Positions 1 through 12,700 of a DNA stretch of 64,000 nucleotides are shown one piece after another. The notes under the pieces are model-generated. The model did no database searches and had not been told where the DNA came from. It worked only from the letters and a program-made list of their open reading frames with translations. The position numbers and the translations under genes were made by a program. This DNA is from Chondrosia reniformis (taxonomy: Eukaryota; Porifera; Demospongiae; Chondrillida; Chondrillidae), in the NCBI GenBank assembly GCA_947172415.1, contig OX359194.1, positions 8,227,901-8,291,900 on the forward strand, in the 5' to 3' direction. How positions within the stretch are numbered: the stretch's first letter is position 1; every line of letters starts with the position of its first letter.

Positions 1-78
1 TCATTACAGGATATGATTGTACAATGAATGCAACTATGGGGAGGAAGTATTGTTAACCAATTCTATATAATTAGAGCA

Positions 79-2267
79 TCAAATCACTACTGCAGTATCT
101 TCTCCCACACTGTCATCAATTTTAATGTGAAGATTTGCTGTAATTGAGAAGTCAGCCATGTCTATACCATTCTTGAAGTACACCACATACCAATCTATAG
201 AAAGAAAAATAATGTACGTATAGCATGCTCTTGGGAGTGCATGCTAGGTCTTAAATCACTGGAGCTGCTATAAAAACACTTATACTATACATGTACTTTG
301 CCACTAAATATACGTATATAGAAACCTCTTTTGATATCTATATACAACAGTATGCATGGTTACCCCTCTTCATCATACATGAATAGTTTGTTGATAATTG
401 GACCTTGCATGGAATCATTGTTGAATTACCTTTTCTTTGTGAGTATGGGATAGTTACAAATGCTTTGCATTCTGGATCACTGCTGCAGATCTTCTCAGCA
501 TTGTTGACAGTGTACACAAGCATGGCACAGCCCCAATCAGTCTTGGTGTGGGGACAGCTGTAATCAAACCGTCCATTCAGATCAGCATTAGGAAGCACCC
601 TGTAGGTAAACCTCTTCTTGAAGATTGATGTTTCTGTAAAGAAATATTAGAACAGCCATATGTAATTCAAGTGTTTTTATTTATACACATACAAAAATTT
701 CCTGTCTGCATAAAAATTAATGGTTAATTTCAATACCACATGCATGCAATAAAATTAGTCAGATACTGCAGAGATATTACAATCTTTGTGAGACATTTTG
801 TGATGTCATCTATGGCAGGTTTATTTACAAGGTATATACACCTTTTCTTTGACTTGGAAAGTTAGCCTGAGGTTTCAGAAAATTTAGAATTGCTTTCAGT
901 TCCATCAAAAGATCATGAGATGTATAGAACAAGTTATCTATGTTCCTTTGAACTTCCATCACCTTTCTAACCAAATCCAAGGGAATGTCATTTTTGTCTT
1001 TCAGTATCAACTTGAAGAAGAGCTTGTTGAAGTTTATCAAGTTCACTTTGGCGTTATATCCTTCACACACTCCTCTGGGACTGCACTCGACTGTGTAAGC
1101 CTCATTATACATGCAATCCTCGTTCCCACCACACAGTGGTTCCAGAGCATTTAATCCACTGAGGTCAAACAGCTTTAACTTATTGCCTACCCTCACAAAG
1201 TCCTCGTGTGATGGATTTTCCAGGATTAGAGATCCAAACTTTGACCTTTCCAAGAATATCAGGAGATGGGTCAGGTTAGCTGCTGTACCAAGTCGTGTGA
1301 GGAATGAATCATCTAATAGGCTGTCAACATTAAATGGATCCATGTTCTCTAGTAAGAGTTCAATATTTGGTGGATCAGCATCTTTGGAATTGCAGAAACC
1401 TTTCAGCTATATATATTGAGAAAAATTAATGATAAGTAATAAATGATAGTTGAGATGAAATATATAGAAAGTTTATAAGCTCTTATCAATCCAAATATAT
1501 ACTGACAAATTTGTTTGATATAAAGTTCTGCATTTCATATACCAGAAGGTATATGGCTGTAATAGTGATGCATGTAAAAAGGAGAACACAGTCCTGCTGA
1601 ATACAGAGCTCACATTAGCTATCATGTGATGATTCAGTCTCTGTCTATATACTGCCTCAGTGATCAACTTGTGATGCATCTCGCTATAGCAGTGATGCAC
1701 ATTCATTTGTCTCATTTGTCTGTTAATACAGCTACTCAGGGCCGGGCTGTCTTCTAAAGACAGATGAATATATAGTGAATCGAGAGAAAACACCTTCCTC
1801 GTTTGGGCTACATTATGCTTCACTTTCGTTGAGCCCGCATACTCCAGTCTGGCCATTTCAAAACAAGTAAGAAATCCCTGTTTTGGTAGCAGCTGCGGGG
1901 TGAGGTTCATTGGAAAGCTGGAGGGACTCCGGGGCGTAAAATCGTTATAGAGACTATAGTTGGAAAATACGTTCCAAATCATTTTCTCAATGTCTTCAAT
2001 AGAGTTTCTCATCTGAAATATATTTTCATCTAATTCTTCAAGTGATTGGCTGATATTCAAGATATTCGTAAAGTCCTTCAATCGAATAAGCTGAACCGTT
2101 CTGCCACTCCGTGTTGGTGTCGACATTTCTAGCTGGTCGTAATTAACGAGAGAAAGGGCTACGAGCAGGAGCCATAGCAAAGAGAATACAACGACTAGGA
2201 AGAAGCCAGTCCGGCTAAACAGCATTTTGAGAAACCGCATGATGCAGAAGATCAGAACTCGATGCAT
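79..2267 (-). CDS. VLK/PKDCC-like secretory-pathway protein kinase (divergent, 512 aa)
   Basis: Four exons: 1614-2267, 842-1406, 430-633, 79-194; phases agree and total 1539 nt. Residues about 18-42 are a membrane anchor after a short basic N-terminus (type II topology). The kinase-like region matches vertebrate VLK (PKDCC), a Golgi/extracellular tyrosine kinase: GFLTC then a degraded glycine loop, the LSSCINR..CY block, LNHHMIANLKGFC spanning the first splice junction, LKLFDLSGL at the DFG position, and a Cys-rich C-lobe (LCGGNEDC..CSPRGVCEGYNAK). The last two exons add about 105 residues with more cysteines (YSCPHTKTDWGC) that vertebrate VLK lacks. The VAIK lysine is not obvious, and the catalytic Asp region reads LILENPSHEDF, so it may be a pseudokinase. 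Family assignment is firm; activity is uncertain. Confidence 0.82.
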
Positions 2268-2486
2268 TAGAATTTAAATCAATGGAATATTATGGTACCA
2301 GCTTAATTATCTATAATTCTATATTTACTGTCTGCAGCTGCTTCTGACCGTGGCCCATACAATTATAATTCACGTGACACTAGGAGGGGGGAATTCCCAA
2401 TATATATCGGCTCAGCACGCTTAAGCAGCAAAGTATATAAAACATAATCTTGACAATAAGTAAATGATGATAAGTCTATAATAAAG

Positions 2487-5400
2487 TTAGAAATCTTGAA
2501 GCTTGTGGTCCTTAGTCTCTTCAATTCCACTCAAAGTGTATAGAGTGGGTTTGGTCATACAATAACAGATTGCAAAAATAATAATCAAAACTAGCAGGAA
2601 CACTACAAGAGCAGCCAGCACTCCAACAACTGCATACAGAATGGTTAACTCTTGATTGAGACCTCTCTTGGTAGTTGCATTATCATCATCATCATCATCT
2701 CGTACACCTTCACTAATCAGCTTGGTAAGGTCCGGCTCAAGTGGACCTAAAGGGAAAATAACACACTGTGAATAACACAACCTTAACCCACAATTAGACA
2801 ATCTAGATTAATGGTATATAGGATAATCTGATGTATATGGATGATTTACATATATATATACACTTGTGTACATTATACAATAAGAGGTCCATATATATAT
2901 ATATGTATAGTGATCAAAAATAATTATTACACCAAACCAGCCAAGTGACCGAAGTCTTATCTTGGCTGGGGGACCGAAGTCCTATTAAGTTGGCAACCAG
3001 TGATCGCCTCCCAGTCATCCAAAGATGGAAAAATTCATCAAAGAACCACAGACAGCTGTTTCGCCCTCATTTGGGCTCATCAGTGTGGTACACTTCAATG
3101 ATGGTAAATTGGATGACTTGGATGACAACTTGGCTGGTTTGGTGTAATAATTTCCAGTGATTATTTTTGATCATTTTAGCCCTTGCACAGGCTTAGTGCA
3201 ATTAACTCCCTTTTAATATATGTATGGTGTATACATTATAATATAGAGATGCATACTGGTGCATTATATATAAGAGGTGCATATGTATAGTGTAAGTATA
3301 TGGACTTACTGGTGCATTGCTGTGGGTTGGTTTCTAAGCATATCCTTTGACTTGATACTATTGGCACTTTTGTGTGATAGCCAATCTGCATGCGGTCGTA
3401 ATCAGTAACTGGGCCTCCGAACCCAAAGAGAAAGTACTTGCAAGTTGCAAGGGAAATGTCATCCGCATCATCTCCAGAGTTCAGTGGACGAGTAAACTCC
3501 AACATGGTGTGCTGTCCTTCCCTGCTAACACTGGCTTTTGAAATATCTTCACTGACATCAACTCGTGGCTGCTGTCTAGCAAATGCATATCTAGCAAGAA
3601 GAACGTAAGAGGTAAACATTCAATAACCTTAAATGTCTTTTTGTGCAAACATGTTAACACTGACCTGTCTTGAATGAATGATTTATCTCCATTTGTTGCA
3701 CCAACAATTATGTCAGAGTTTGGCTATAGCACAAGAAGATATCTATTATAGATATGTATTATAGATATATAGAACATATATGCAGTTTTTTTTCTGAGAA
3801 GTATGTATAAACTGAAATTTCCATGACCAATTTATAAATAGTATATATTAAAGGTCACTGAATGAATTGCAGACAATGCATCTGTGTGCCTGAATAATAA
3901 CACTTGTGGTTAGACTGCTGGAATGATTTATGATAAGCTTACCATCATGGTGTCATCTGAGAATCCTATTGCCACCCATTGATCAGTGGTTACCTTGGCA
4001 ACCACTCTAAAGTGTACGTCTGATCCTTCTACTGCCCACTCAGCAACGTAGTCACAATTCTTATTGTCACTACACTGTGGATCTACATATGATCCGGTAC
4101 AAGGATCTGGAGAGGTCGGAATAACATGTGCATATCAGTGCAAAGGTCGATGAGAAGGACACACTGAAACAATGTGCATACATGTATACATTGTACATGT
4201 ATGTTCTGGTAAGTAGCCTGTATATATATTATGACTTACCACTTCCACTTGGCCGGTCTGAAGCTGTAAAAATGATATATATAAAAATGAATATATATGC
4301 ATCTTATATGATTATGTATGTTCAGTACATTGGAATGAAATTTAATCAAATTCTTTTTATTAGAGGCAGTTTCAGTTTCATCATGAACTTTTCATAAACT
4401 CATAAACTGAATATTGTATATTAATTGTCTTGATATACATGTACGTATAACTGAGATTCTTTTATTAGAATATATACACATATTATGTGTTCACTTTAAC
4501 ACTTGCAAACAATACCCACTCTAGATATATCATTATATAATGAAAAGTTAGTTAGAATGTGTGTTTTGTTGAAATGGCTTTGAAATAGCAAGACATACGT
4601 ATTACTACAAATAGTGAAAACATTGTATAATTACTCCACCCACTCTTGTCTGCTAAGGAGAATAATTACATGTCATCATGCTGCTGATAAGACTTGCCAA
4701 ATACTTAACATGTTATTCATTTTTGTATACGTACTTGTCAGGTAATGGTTACACTATCTTAGCTTATAGGGCCAGACACTACCAATTACTTAATCAGACA
4801 CCGCTCATTGGTATACTGAAAGAGGTAATGGGGTGATTATTGTATTCCAAACTGCAGCAACCTACATACCAAAGAAATTGATACTCGTTTGTTGCCTATT
4901 CCTTCCTCCATGATATTTGATTTCATCTGGCTGATAAAATCTCTCATTTGAGGCCTCTCCAGTTTCCAGGCTGGAGGAGGGACTGTGATGATACTCGGAG
5001 CTGGTCTGTCCAACGGCCCATATCATCTGCATCAGTGTGTTACTAATGACGTGGTCACCACTCCCATCTCCTATACACACAGCAGGCAACACAGGGCAGA
5101 CATATATACACATAGGAACATGGTGGCTATTCAACACATTAGCAGCTAGCTCATGTACGTGTGTAGCAAACAGATTGACACCATTTCACTGCTACATTCA
5201 GGAGAAAGATATTTACAGTTGTGGTAGGTGATGATATAGCTTGTTTGTCACTGCTTCATTGAAGTTACCTGTGTTGAGTTTCCTCCTAAACACTGCCGTT
5301 GTAACACCTTTACTTTCTTTTGCTATTGCAGCTGTTAAACTGTAGTCTCCTCCATAAAACTTATCTTCTCGAGGTGATGACCTATCTCTTGTGTAGTAGT

Positions 5401-8400
5401 CACGGATACGATGAGTGTGACCACGAGCTGCCACTATGACTATATCTGCACAATCCATTGGATGGAGATTGCCACCGGCACCTTCTCCTTCTCCTTCTCC
5501 TTCTCCCTCACCTTCACCTTCACCTTCTCCCTCTCCCTCTCCCTCTCCCTCTCCCTCTCCTTCTCCTTCACCCTCTCCCTCTCCTTCACCTTCTCCCTCC
5601 CCCTCTCCTTCACCTTCTCCCTCTCCCTCTCCCTCTCCCTCTCCCTCTCCCTCTCCCTCTCCCTCTCCCTCTCCTTCCCCCTCCCCCTCTCCCTCTCCTT
5701 CACCTTCTCCCTCTCCCTCTCCCTCTCCCTCTCCCTCTCCTTCACCTTCTCCCTCTCCCTCTCCTCCCTCAGTGCTTTGGGTTATAATAGGTTTATATTG
5801 TTGGCCTATAAAATGAATTTTAAAGCAGTAAGTTCATGGCACATTTGGTGTGACACATCAGCCAATCAACTTACCAATTGCAAGGAAGCCTGGGGCATTT
5901 TGTCTGCATGTAGTGAGTTGATCTAAGTTGACAGAACAAATTATTTTGATATATCAAACTACAGACATATTCAGTCAATATGTGTCTACCATCTTGTGGC
6001 TTCCATCCAACTGCTACCCATCCTGTGCTGTTGGACACCAAGGCTATCTCTAGTTCCGAGGTCTCCTATATAGGAAATACAAATATTCAATACTAAATCA
6101 TACAAAAGACACATATATATGTCAAACTTTATGCAAACACTGTCTAGAAACACGTCAATGTATAATATACATATATAAATTGTGTAAAGCACAAGTTACA
6201 ATATACCATATATATATATACAGTTGTATAATATGGTACATATACATATATATATACTAACTTCCACAAGTCTTGCAAACAGCTTCAACTGGTCATTCAA
6301 TTGCCTCTTGATTGAGTATATTGATTCATCAATCTTCACATACTTGACTGATGAATCTGTGATAGAGGTACATATTTGTTTTCATTGGACCACAGCAAAC
6401 CAGTGTGGTGGATGTACATGAAAAATCTAAGATACCATTTTCCTACATGCTATGCCTATTCTGTAAAAGAGGCTATAGGGGAACTAAACATGAAGAGAGC
6501 TTTGGATGAGGATACAGGAGTCTTTTCTTCCTTCTTTTTCCTTCTTTCATCTTCTTCTCCACTGGGTCAGACAGCCTTTTCTGGGAATTCCACCCTTCAT
6601 CAGTGATCCTGGAAGTCTTTGTCTTTTTCTTTATCTTGATCTTCTGTGAATCCTTGGCATGACATGTACAAGACATGCACTGGAGTGAAAACATTTAAGT
6701 AGCTGCAGCCATTCAGTGTACAGTGTAAACCCATGTGATCTCCCACCCAGTGTACAAAGGAATGCGCTTAATATTAATTCACAAGTGTGATGTCACTATG
6801 ATAAGGGTTCTGTTACTGAAATGTGAAGTAACATGACCGACTGCCACTTGGACCACAACACCATATTTGTATGATCTGTGACATCAGAGATCACTACTAC
6901 TGGAATATGATTAGGCAACTGGTTTCTTCCATCTTTGGGATGGTACTTTTGAACGTTTAAAAGGATTAGGTTGTACCATCCCAAAGATAAGTTCGATGCA
7001 GTTATAAGGAATCCTTATTCTATCAGAATTTTTGATCAAAAATCCGGGGTAAATTGTTTTATAATGTTTGAATCTCTAAAGATATGCCAAATGATGCATA
7101 AAATATGGTATGGAAGTTACAGAATATACCAAATATATAATATATGTTATGTTTATATACACACAATGTACGTACATAGTATATGTGTGTGTATGTGCTG
7201 TAAGTATGCTAGTCTTACGAAACTCGCAAAGTGGTCCATGGTATCCAGGGAAACAGAAACACTGTTTAGTTGGTGCATTGGTCGACTTGATGTCTATACA
7301 CATTCCGTGATCACTACAATCGCTACTATCTTCACACTCATCTGAAACAGGAAGCAAATCATTCATTATATCTGGCTGCATATGCTCTTCATAGCATAAA
7401 ATACGAAACATTATACAGATATATAACTTTGTACAATTATACAGTAAATTCAAAAATGTAAGACAATTACTGTAGAAAAATTGCAAGTATTCCGATTCCT
7501 ATCAATTATTATAGTAGGGGATTTTGTATGTGATTCAGTGACCTCTTCTGATGCATATCACATGCCAAAATCACCAAGGAAATACTTCACTTGTGAATTG
7601 TATGCATTTACTTCCTTTATAGAGTGTACAAGTGACAATATTCATTTGACACAATAGTTGTCGATTTAAGGAAGCAGACTGTTTTATCACTTAACAGTAT
7701 TAGGTGCACTACAAGCTTTCACTTTATAACATGTAAATCATTTGAATTGGCTATATTTGAATAAACCATTCATTATCGTGAACTATACAATTTTGGACAT
7801 TTGAGAATGTTTGAATGTGAATGATTTGATTAACTCTATAGTGTGCATCCTTAAAAGTGTCTATTACAGTTGGTTGTATAATAAGCCAGTTTCAAACATG
7901 AATAACTGCATTCTGTTTTGACTTCCCTCTATATACAGGCATGTTTGCCCTAATCATAAGTCTAGTGTTTGGTCTTCCATCTGTATCTATAGAAAATGGT
8001 GTTTTAGACTATTTTGGTGTACTATATTCAATCAAAGGAAACGAGATCAGAGCACAGTTAACTTCATCTAGCTACAAGCAATAATTGCCTAGCAACACCT
8101 AACACCTGAAATGTGGCAAGTTTCCCATCTTGAATGATATACATACGTACACGTGTGCATCTACATCTAAGTATTTTCACTTTACATATGTATATATACA
8201 AATATTAATCATATTTCAGACTGGTTCAAGTTATAACTTATTTGAACTATAAAGATACTGCATTATAAATGTTATATATGAGTATGTAATTGTAGAGAAC
8301 ATACTTTGAAATTGACAGTATTCTCCATAGTACAATCTCATACACTGACATTCACCATCCACACACACCCCTTGTCCCGAACAGTCTCCACAAATGTCAT

Positions 8401-9449
8401 TTTCATCTATTGAATGAAAATAACAATAACAGCAGAGAGAGGAATATAAGTTTATATATGTAGCTCAATAGCTTAGTTCAATGGGTGGGTACGTATGTGT
8501 GGCTTCACATTCTGGTCAAAGCATGACAATATGAATAGTCAAATCTTACCACTTAAGTCACCATTAGCTATTGTAACATCAGCACAGCTCCAGAAGAGGT
8601 ACTCTCTCCCCCCTCCAGCCGTCCACTCTGCAGCATTCCTGATCAGCTGAACAACACAGTGGTTACATGTGAGGTTGTATGGTAATGAAACCTGAACTTC
8701 TTGGATGCTGCATTGTTGGGGAAATAGAAGCACCAATGGTTAAATGTAGACACACATGCTATAGTAGTTATCAACTTACGTTCCATCACTGGTGTGAACC
8801 AGATCTGTTGAATCCATTGGATAGAGATAGCGTAATACAGTCCCATTTAAGTGGAGAATGCGAATACTCAATCCGCCCTATAGCATAATTGAACACATTT
8901 GTGTCCTTAATTTAAATATCTAAACATGTAAATTTGTCTGATGTTAATCTCTTACTCTGTGTGGATAAGCCAGATGGAAGGTAAATGTGACGTTGGATCC
9001 AGCCAGCAGTGTGGTGGTAGGACCATCTTCACTGGCTGAAGGAAGATAAAGAATATCTTCAACATCTAATTAGCAATCCGAATAAGAACATTAGTATTAT
9101 AGTAGCTAATGCAGTTAAATCAGATGTTCTATATATTCGAGCGAATTAATTAATACAAATTGAAACTGAAAGTAATTAATCACAACTATGCGTTTGATAT
9201 GTGTATTGCTGTGCACACTAGTACAGCGATACAGCGGCTATATTACCGATACTGTAGCTGTACTCGCTGGTTCTACAATACTGATCTATATATATACTTA
9301 CCCGGCACTCCGCATGGCCCCTGCGTTCTCACGTTATCTAGGAAATCGTAGGCCGGTTGGCGAGCTGGTGGGAAGGTTAGGCTGACGTGGCCATGGCAAC
9401 AGCAGAACACTGCAAACGCAGTTATCACTGACAAAACTAACAATTGCAT
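2487..9449 (-). CDS. LPMO-like / EGF / DOMON-DOMON transmembrane protein (paralogue A, 817 aa)
   Basis: Sixteen exons: 9302-9449, 8956-9035, 8780-8877, 8550-8707, 8305-8406, 7219-7341, 6262-6356, 5990-6065, 5875-5922, 5269-5805, 4870-5070, 4240-4263, 3943-4106, 3665-3723, 3310-3590, 2487-2746; 2454 nt, phases consistent. A signal peptide (1-20) is followed directly by His21 ([12 protein letters not shown]). Residues 21-161 look like a histidine-brace copper monooxygenase (LPMO) fold: N-terminal His, AYPH75 followed by RGGL, paired Cys and [11 protein letters not shown]. Two EGF-like domains follow (162-236). DOMON-1 (about 250-550) has Met426 and His542 (KYHGGRN) at heme-ligand positions and a 97-residue Gly-Glu insert at 322-418. 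DOMON-2 (556-731) has TMM618 and IGYH710. The end is an Asp-run stalk, a TM helix and a tail of about 30 residues. Domain folds are inferred by pattern; catalysis is not shown. Confidence 0.8.
2911..3173. mobile_element. MITE-like palindromic element
   Basis: A stretch of about 263 bp has long terminal inverted repeats: tgatcaaaaataa then ATTACACCAAACCAGCCAAG on the left, with their reverse complements on the right (cttggctggtttggtgtaat, ttatttttgatca). It lies in the last intron of the first DOMON gene. There is no coding capacity. Family unknown. Confidence 0.7.
5480..5770 (-). repeat. Coding hexanucleotide tract encoding Gly-Glu (97 codons)
   Basis: An uninterrupted run of GGN-GAR codons (mostly GGAGAG, with GGAGAA, GGTGAA and GGGGAG variants) inside exon 10 of paralogue A. 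The frame is open throughout and flanking phases fit, so it encodes about 48 glutamates alternating with glycine, just before the DOMON-1 Met. The opposite strand carries long Pro-Ser and Leu-Pro ORFs that are only antisense shadows. Confidence 0.9.
6545..6612 (-). repeat. Dispersed repeat, copy 1 (CTGATGA element)
   Basis: Shares an ordered set of motifs with 22718-22796: ctccactggg, tttctgggaat, ccttcatcag. On the minus strand it reads CTGATGA, then a GGG..CCC helix, then AGAAAA, a hammerhead-ribozyme-like order. It lies in an intron of paralogue A. Function unknown. Confidence 0.5.
6931..7045. repeat. Short inverted repeat related to the 51035-51221 element
   Basis: Arms ATCTTTGGGATGGTAC (6931-6946) and GTACCATCCCAAAGAT (6973-6988) flank a 26-bp loop. 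The following gataagttcgatgcagtta resembles the sequence just after the palindrome at 51035-51221 (gataagtttggtgcagtta), so both probably belong to one small nonautonomous family. Confidence 0.5.
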
Positions 9450-9700
9450 CTCTGCTTATTCTTGTCCCTCAAATTCAGTCCCAAGTTCGACGTGTTTCGA
9501 TCTATTTATCAGTTGCTAATGCGATGAATTTCGTTACATAATCACGGCTTCCATGCAGTAATTCGTTACAACTTGTCATCTCGTGCCAACCACAAGTCCC
9601 ATATGGTGATACAATAAAGGTGATGATAGGACAGGATACAAAATCTCTATTACATGACCTAAATAAGCTAGTTACATTTTGTAAACTTTCAAACAAAGAG

Positions 9701-12700
9701 TTAAAACAATGTCAGAAAAAGATACAAAGTTGCTACAGAACTGATTACCATGGCAACAACAGAGGGAAGTATGGCATTGCTGGCATTGTCACTAGGGATT
9801 GTCAAAAATGTTAAGGTTCCTGTATCAAATGGAAAAGATAAACATGAATATTACTGCAGCAGTGAGGTAAGCAGGTTTGACAAATGGGCTTACCTGAGCA
9901 CTGCTGGGGGAGGGGGAGACACACTCTGGAGGAGGAGATCAAGGGTGTCTGCGGGTGGTAACCAATTGCTCTGGCCTCAAAGTCTGTTACTGGTCCATTG
10001 AAGCCATAGAGGAAGAACCTGCACTGGTCTAGAGAGATGTCAGTATTCTCAGTGGATCTCAGAGGTCGGACAAAATCCATTGTTGTAAATCCATTGCTGC
10101 GGGTCACTTGAGCTTCGGAGATGTCTTGGTTGTCATCTATTGGAGGCTGTGCCTGTGCAGTGGCATATCTGACAAAAGGAAACTGTAATCTCACAACTAC
10201 TCACTCCATACTAGAAATTGGACAAAGTTGAACTAACTCACCTGTCAGATATAAAGGATTGTTGGCCATTAGAAGCTCCTACAATGATGTCTGACTCAGC
10301 CTATGTCAGTATAAGAAGAATATCAACAACCTTTAAAAGCGTGAGTACAAGAATGCAGGCAGTGGTAAGTGTATAAAATAACATGTCACCTACCATCATT
10401 GTATTGTCAGAGAAGCCAATGGCAACCCAATTAGCATCTCCAACACGAGCTGTAACTCTAAATCTGACTTGATCGCCAGCAACCACCCACTCTGCCTGAT
10501 AGGGGCAGTCCTCACCAGTACATTGTGGATGACGGAATTGACCTCTACAAAGGTCATCACTGATGGCATCAGCAGCTGTGAAGCATGAAAGAAATCCAGT
10601 CAATGGACAAATTACCATAGCAACGAACCATATTGTATACCACAGGTGATGGATATGCCATAATAATACTGTACACACCACAGTGAATAGGCCATATTTA
10701 TACTGTACACACCACAGTGAATATGCCATATTTATACTGTACACACCATAGTGAATAGACCATATTTATACTGTACACACCACAGTGAATAGACCATATT
10801 TATACTGTATACATTGCCATAGTTACATTTTAAATATATACTACGTATAGTTATCCTCATCACTGGCTTATTAAATTGTGACTACTACAAAATAAAGCTT
10901 TTTGAGGTAATTAGGACTTGGCCACAAAAATGTGTTGGTGAAGAACTTACAAAAGAAATTAATCTGTGTTGCACCTCGATTCCGTGTTCCATGGTATTTC
11001 ACTTCATCTGGCCGGTAAAAGTCGGTAACAGTTGACTCGTTTGCTTCCAAACTGGAGAATGGTCTGTGGAACGTGAGATCAGCCGTCTGACCTATTGCCC
11101 AGATCACATGCATCACAGTGTCTGTCACATTGTAATCTTGGTAGCCATCGTCTAACAAATAAGACGATAAGAGCATCAGTATTGAGCTACCACTTTGAAA
11201 GCTAAACACATGGAACACACTATCCAGACACAACTTCTATTAGTTACCTGAGGTTAGCTTTCTCCTAAAAATGGCCTTTGTCACTCCTCCACTTTCTTTT
11301 GCTATGGCATCTGTGAGACTGAACTTGCCACCATAGTATTCGTCTTCTCGAGGTGATGACCTATCTCTTGTGTAGTAGTCACGGATACGATGAGTGTGAC
11401 CACGAGCTGCCACTATGACTATATCTGTACAATCCATTGCATGGAGGTTGCCACCGGCACCTTCTCCTTCTCCTTCTCCCTCTCCCTCTCCCTCTCCCTC
11501 TCCTTCTCCCTCTCCTTCACCTTCTCCTTCTCCTTCTCCTTCTCCTTCACCCTCTCCTTCTCCTTCTCCCTCACCCTCACCAATTGGTTCAAGGGGTTCG
11601 AGGACAATAGAGTGATTGTAACGTGCAACTACATCCAAAATCACACTATTTAGTGATACACTTCACCAACAAATCGATGCATACTACTCAAAAGTTACTC
11701 ACCAATGGGAAGAAAACCTGGAGAGTTTTGATAGCATTGAGCATCAGCATCTGCAAGACACAAGAAAGACGTTAATAAAGTTGTGCAATCTAGCATTGCA
11801 CAACAAGATCATTACACTAACCTGGATCTCTGATGCCAACCCCTACCCAGCCAATGCCCTGAAGAGTTAGGGCTACTTCTAGCTCGTCTCCCTGGTTGGG
11901 TTAAGAGGATCAGAAGGTGATCACAGACAGACAGAGGAGATATAGTGAGAGAGTTAGCTGTTTCTTCTAGACTCACATCAATTCTTGAAAAGATGGTAAG
12001 CTGATCATTTAACTCTCTTCTGATTGTGTAGTCTGCTTCATCAAAATCAGCACTTGATAAATTTGATTCTAAAAACACAGAGTGCAAGAGTGAACAAAAT
12101 GAGCTAATGAGGCTTCAGTGAGGGAAAATCCCAATCAAGGTCAGACAAGATAAATGAACATATTTCATAAGATAAGATGCATATTTCATAAAAAAGGAAG
12201 ATACGAAGAGAAAAAAATATTTTGGTATCACTGACTTACCGTTCTCACACCTTGGTCCAAAGTAACCAGGATAACAAAAGCATTGCTTCTTTGGTGTGTT
12301 GGTTGCCTTGGTATCCACACACACTCCATGATCACTGCAATCACTTACATCTTCACATTCATCTTCAAAGCAGCAGAATACAAGGGAAATAAGGAAGAGC
12401 AGATTTATATTAGATAGAGACAAGAAAATAACACCATCTGTGGGCTCAAACAGTAGTGCTGATGAACAATTTAACAGACCGCTACTTGTGAATATTTTCT
12501 ATCACTAGTTGCACCTCACTGTTAAACAGAGTGCTGTGGAACTAACCCTTGAACTGGCAGTAGTCTCCGTAGTACAGTCTTGGACACGTACAAGTCCCAG
12601 AAGAACAGGTGCCTGGTCCACAATCATTTTGACAAGTCAAACTCGGATCTGAAGTTTATCAGAAAAGGGAAAAATCATTCTCCGTTGTAAACCTGTTATT

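Noticed and set aside
5411..5926. Long plus-strand ORFs of Pro-Ser, Leu-Pro and Phe-Ser repeats (also 11390-11653)
   Set aside because: They are antisense readings of the hexanucleotide tract. The minus-strand Gly-Glu frame is the one that connects to conserved DOMON exons in phase.
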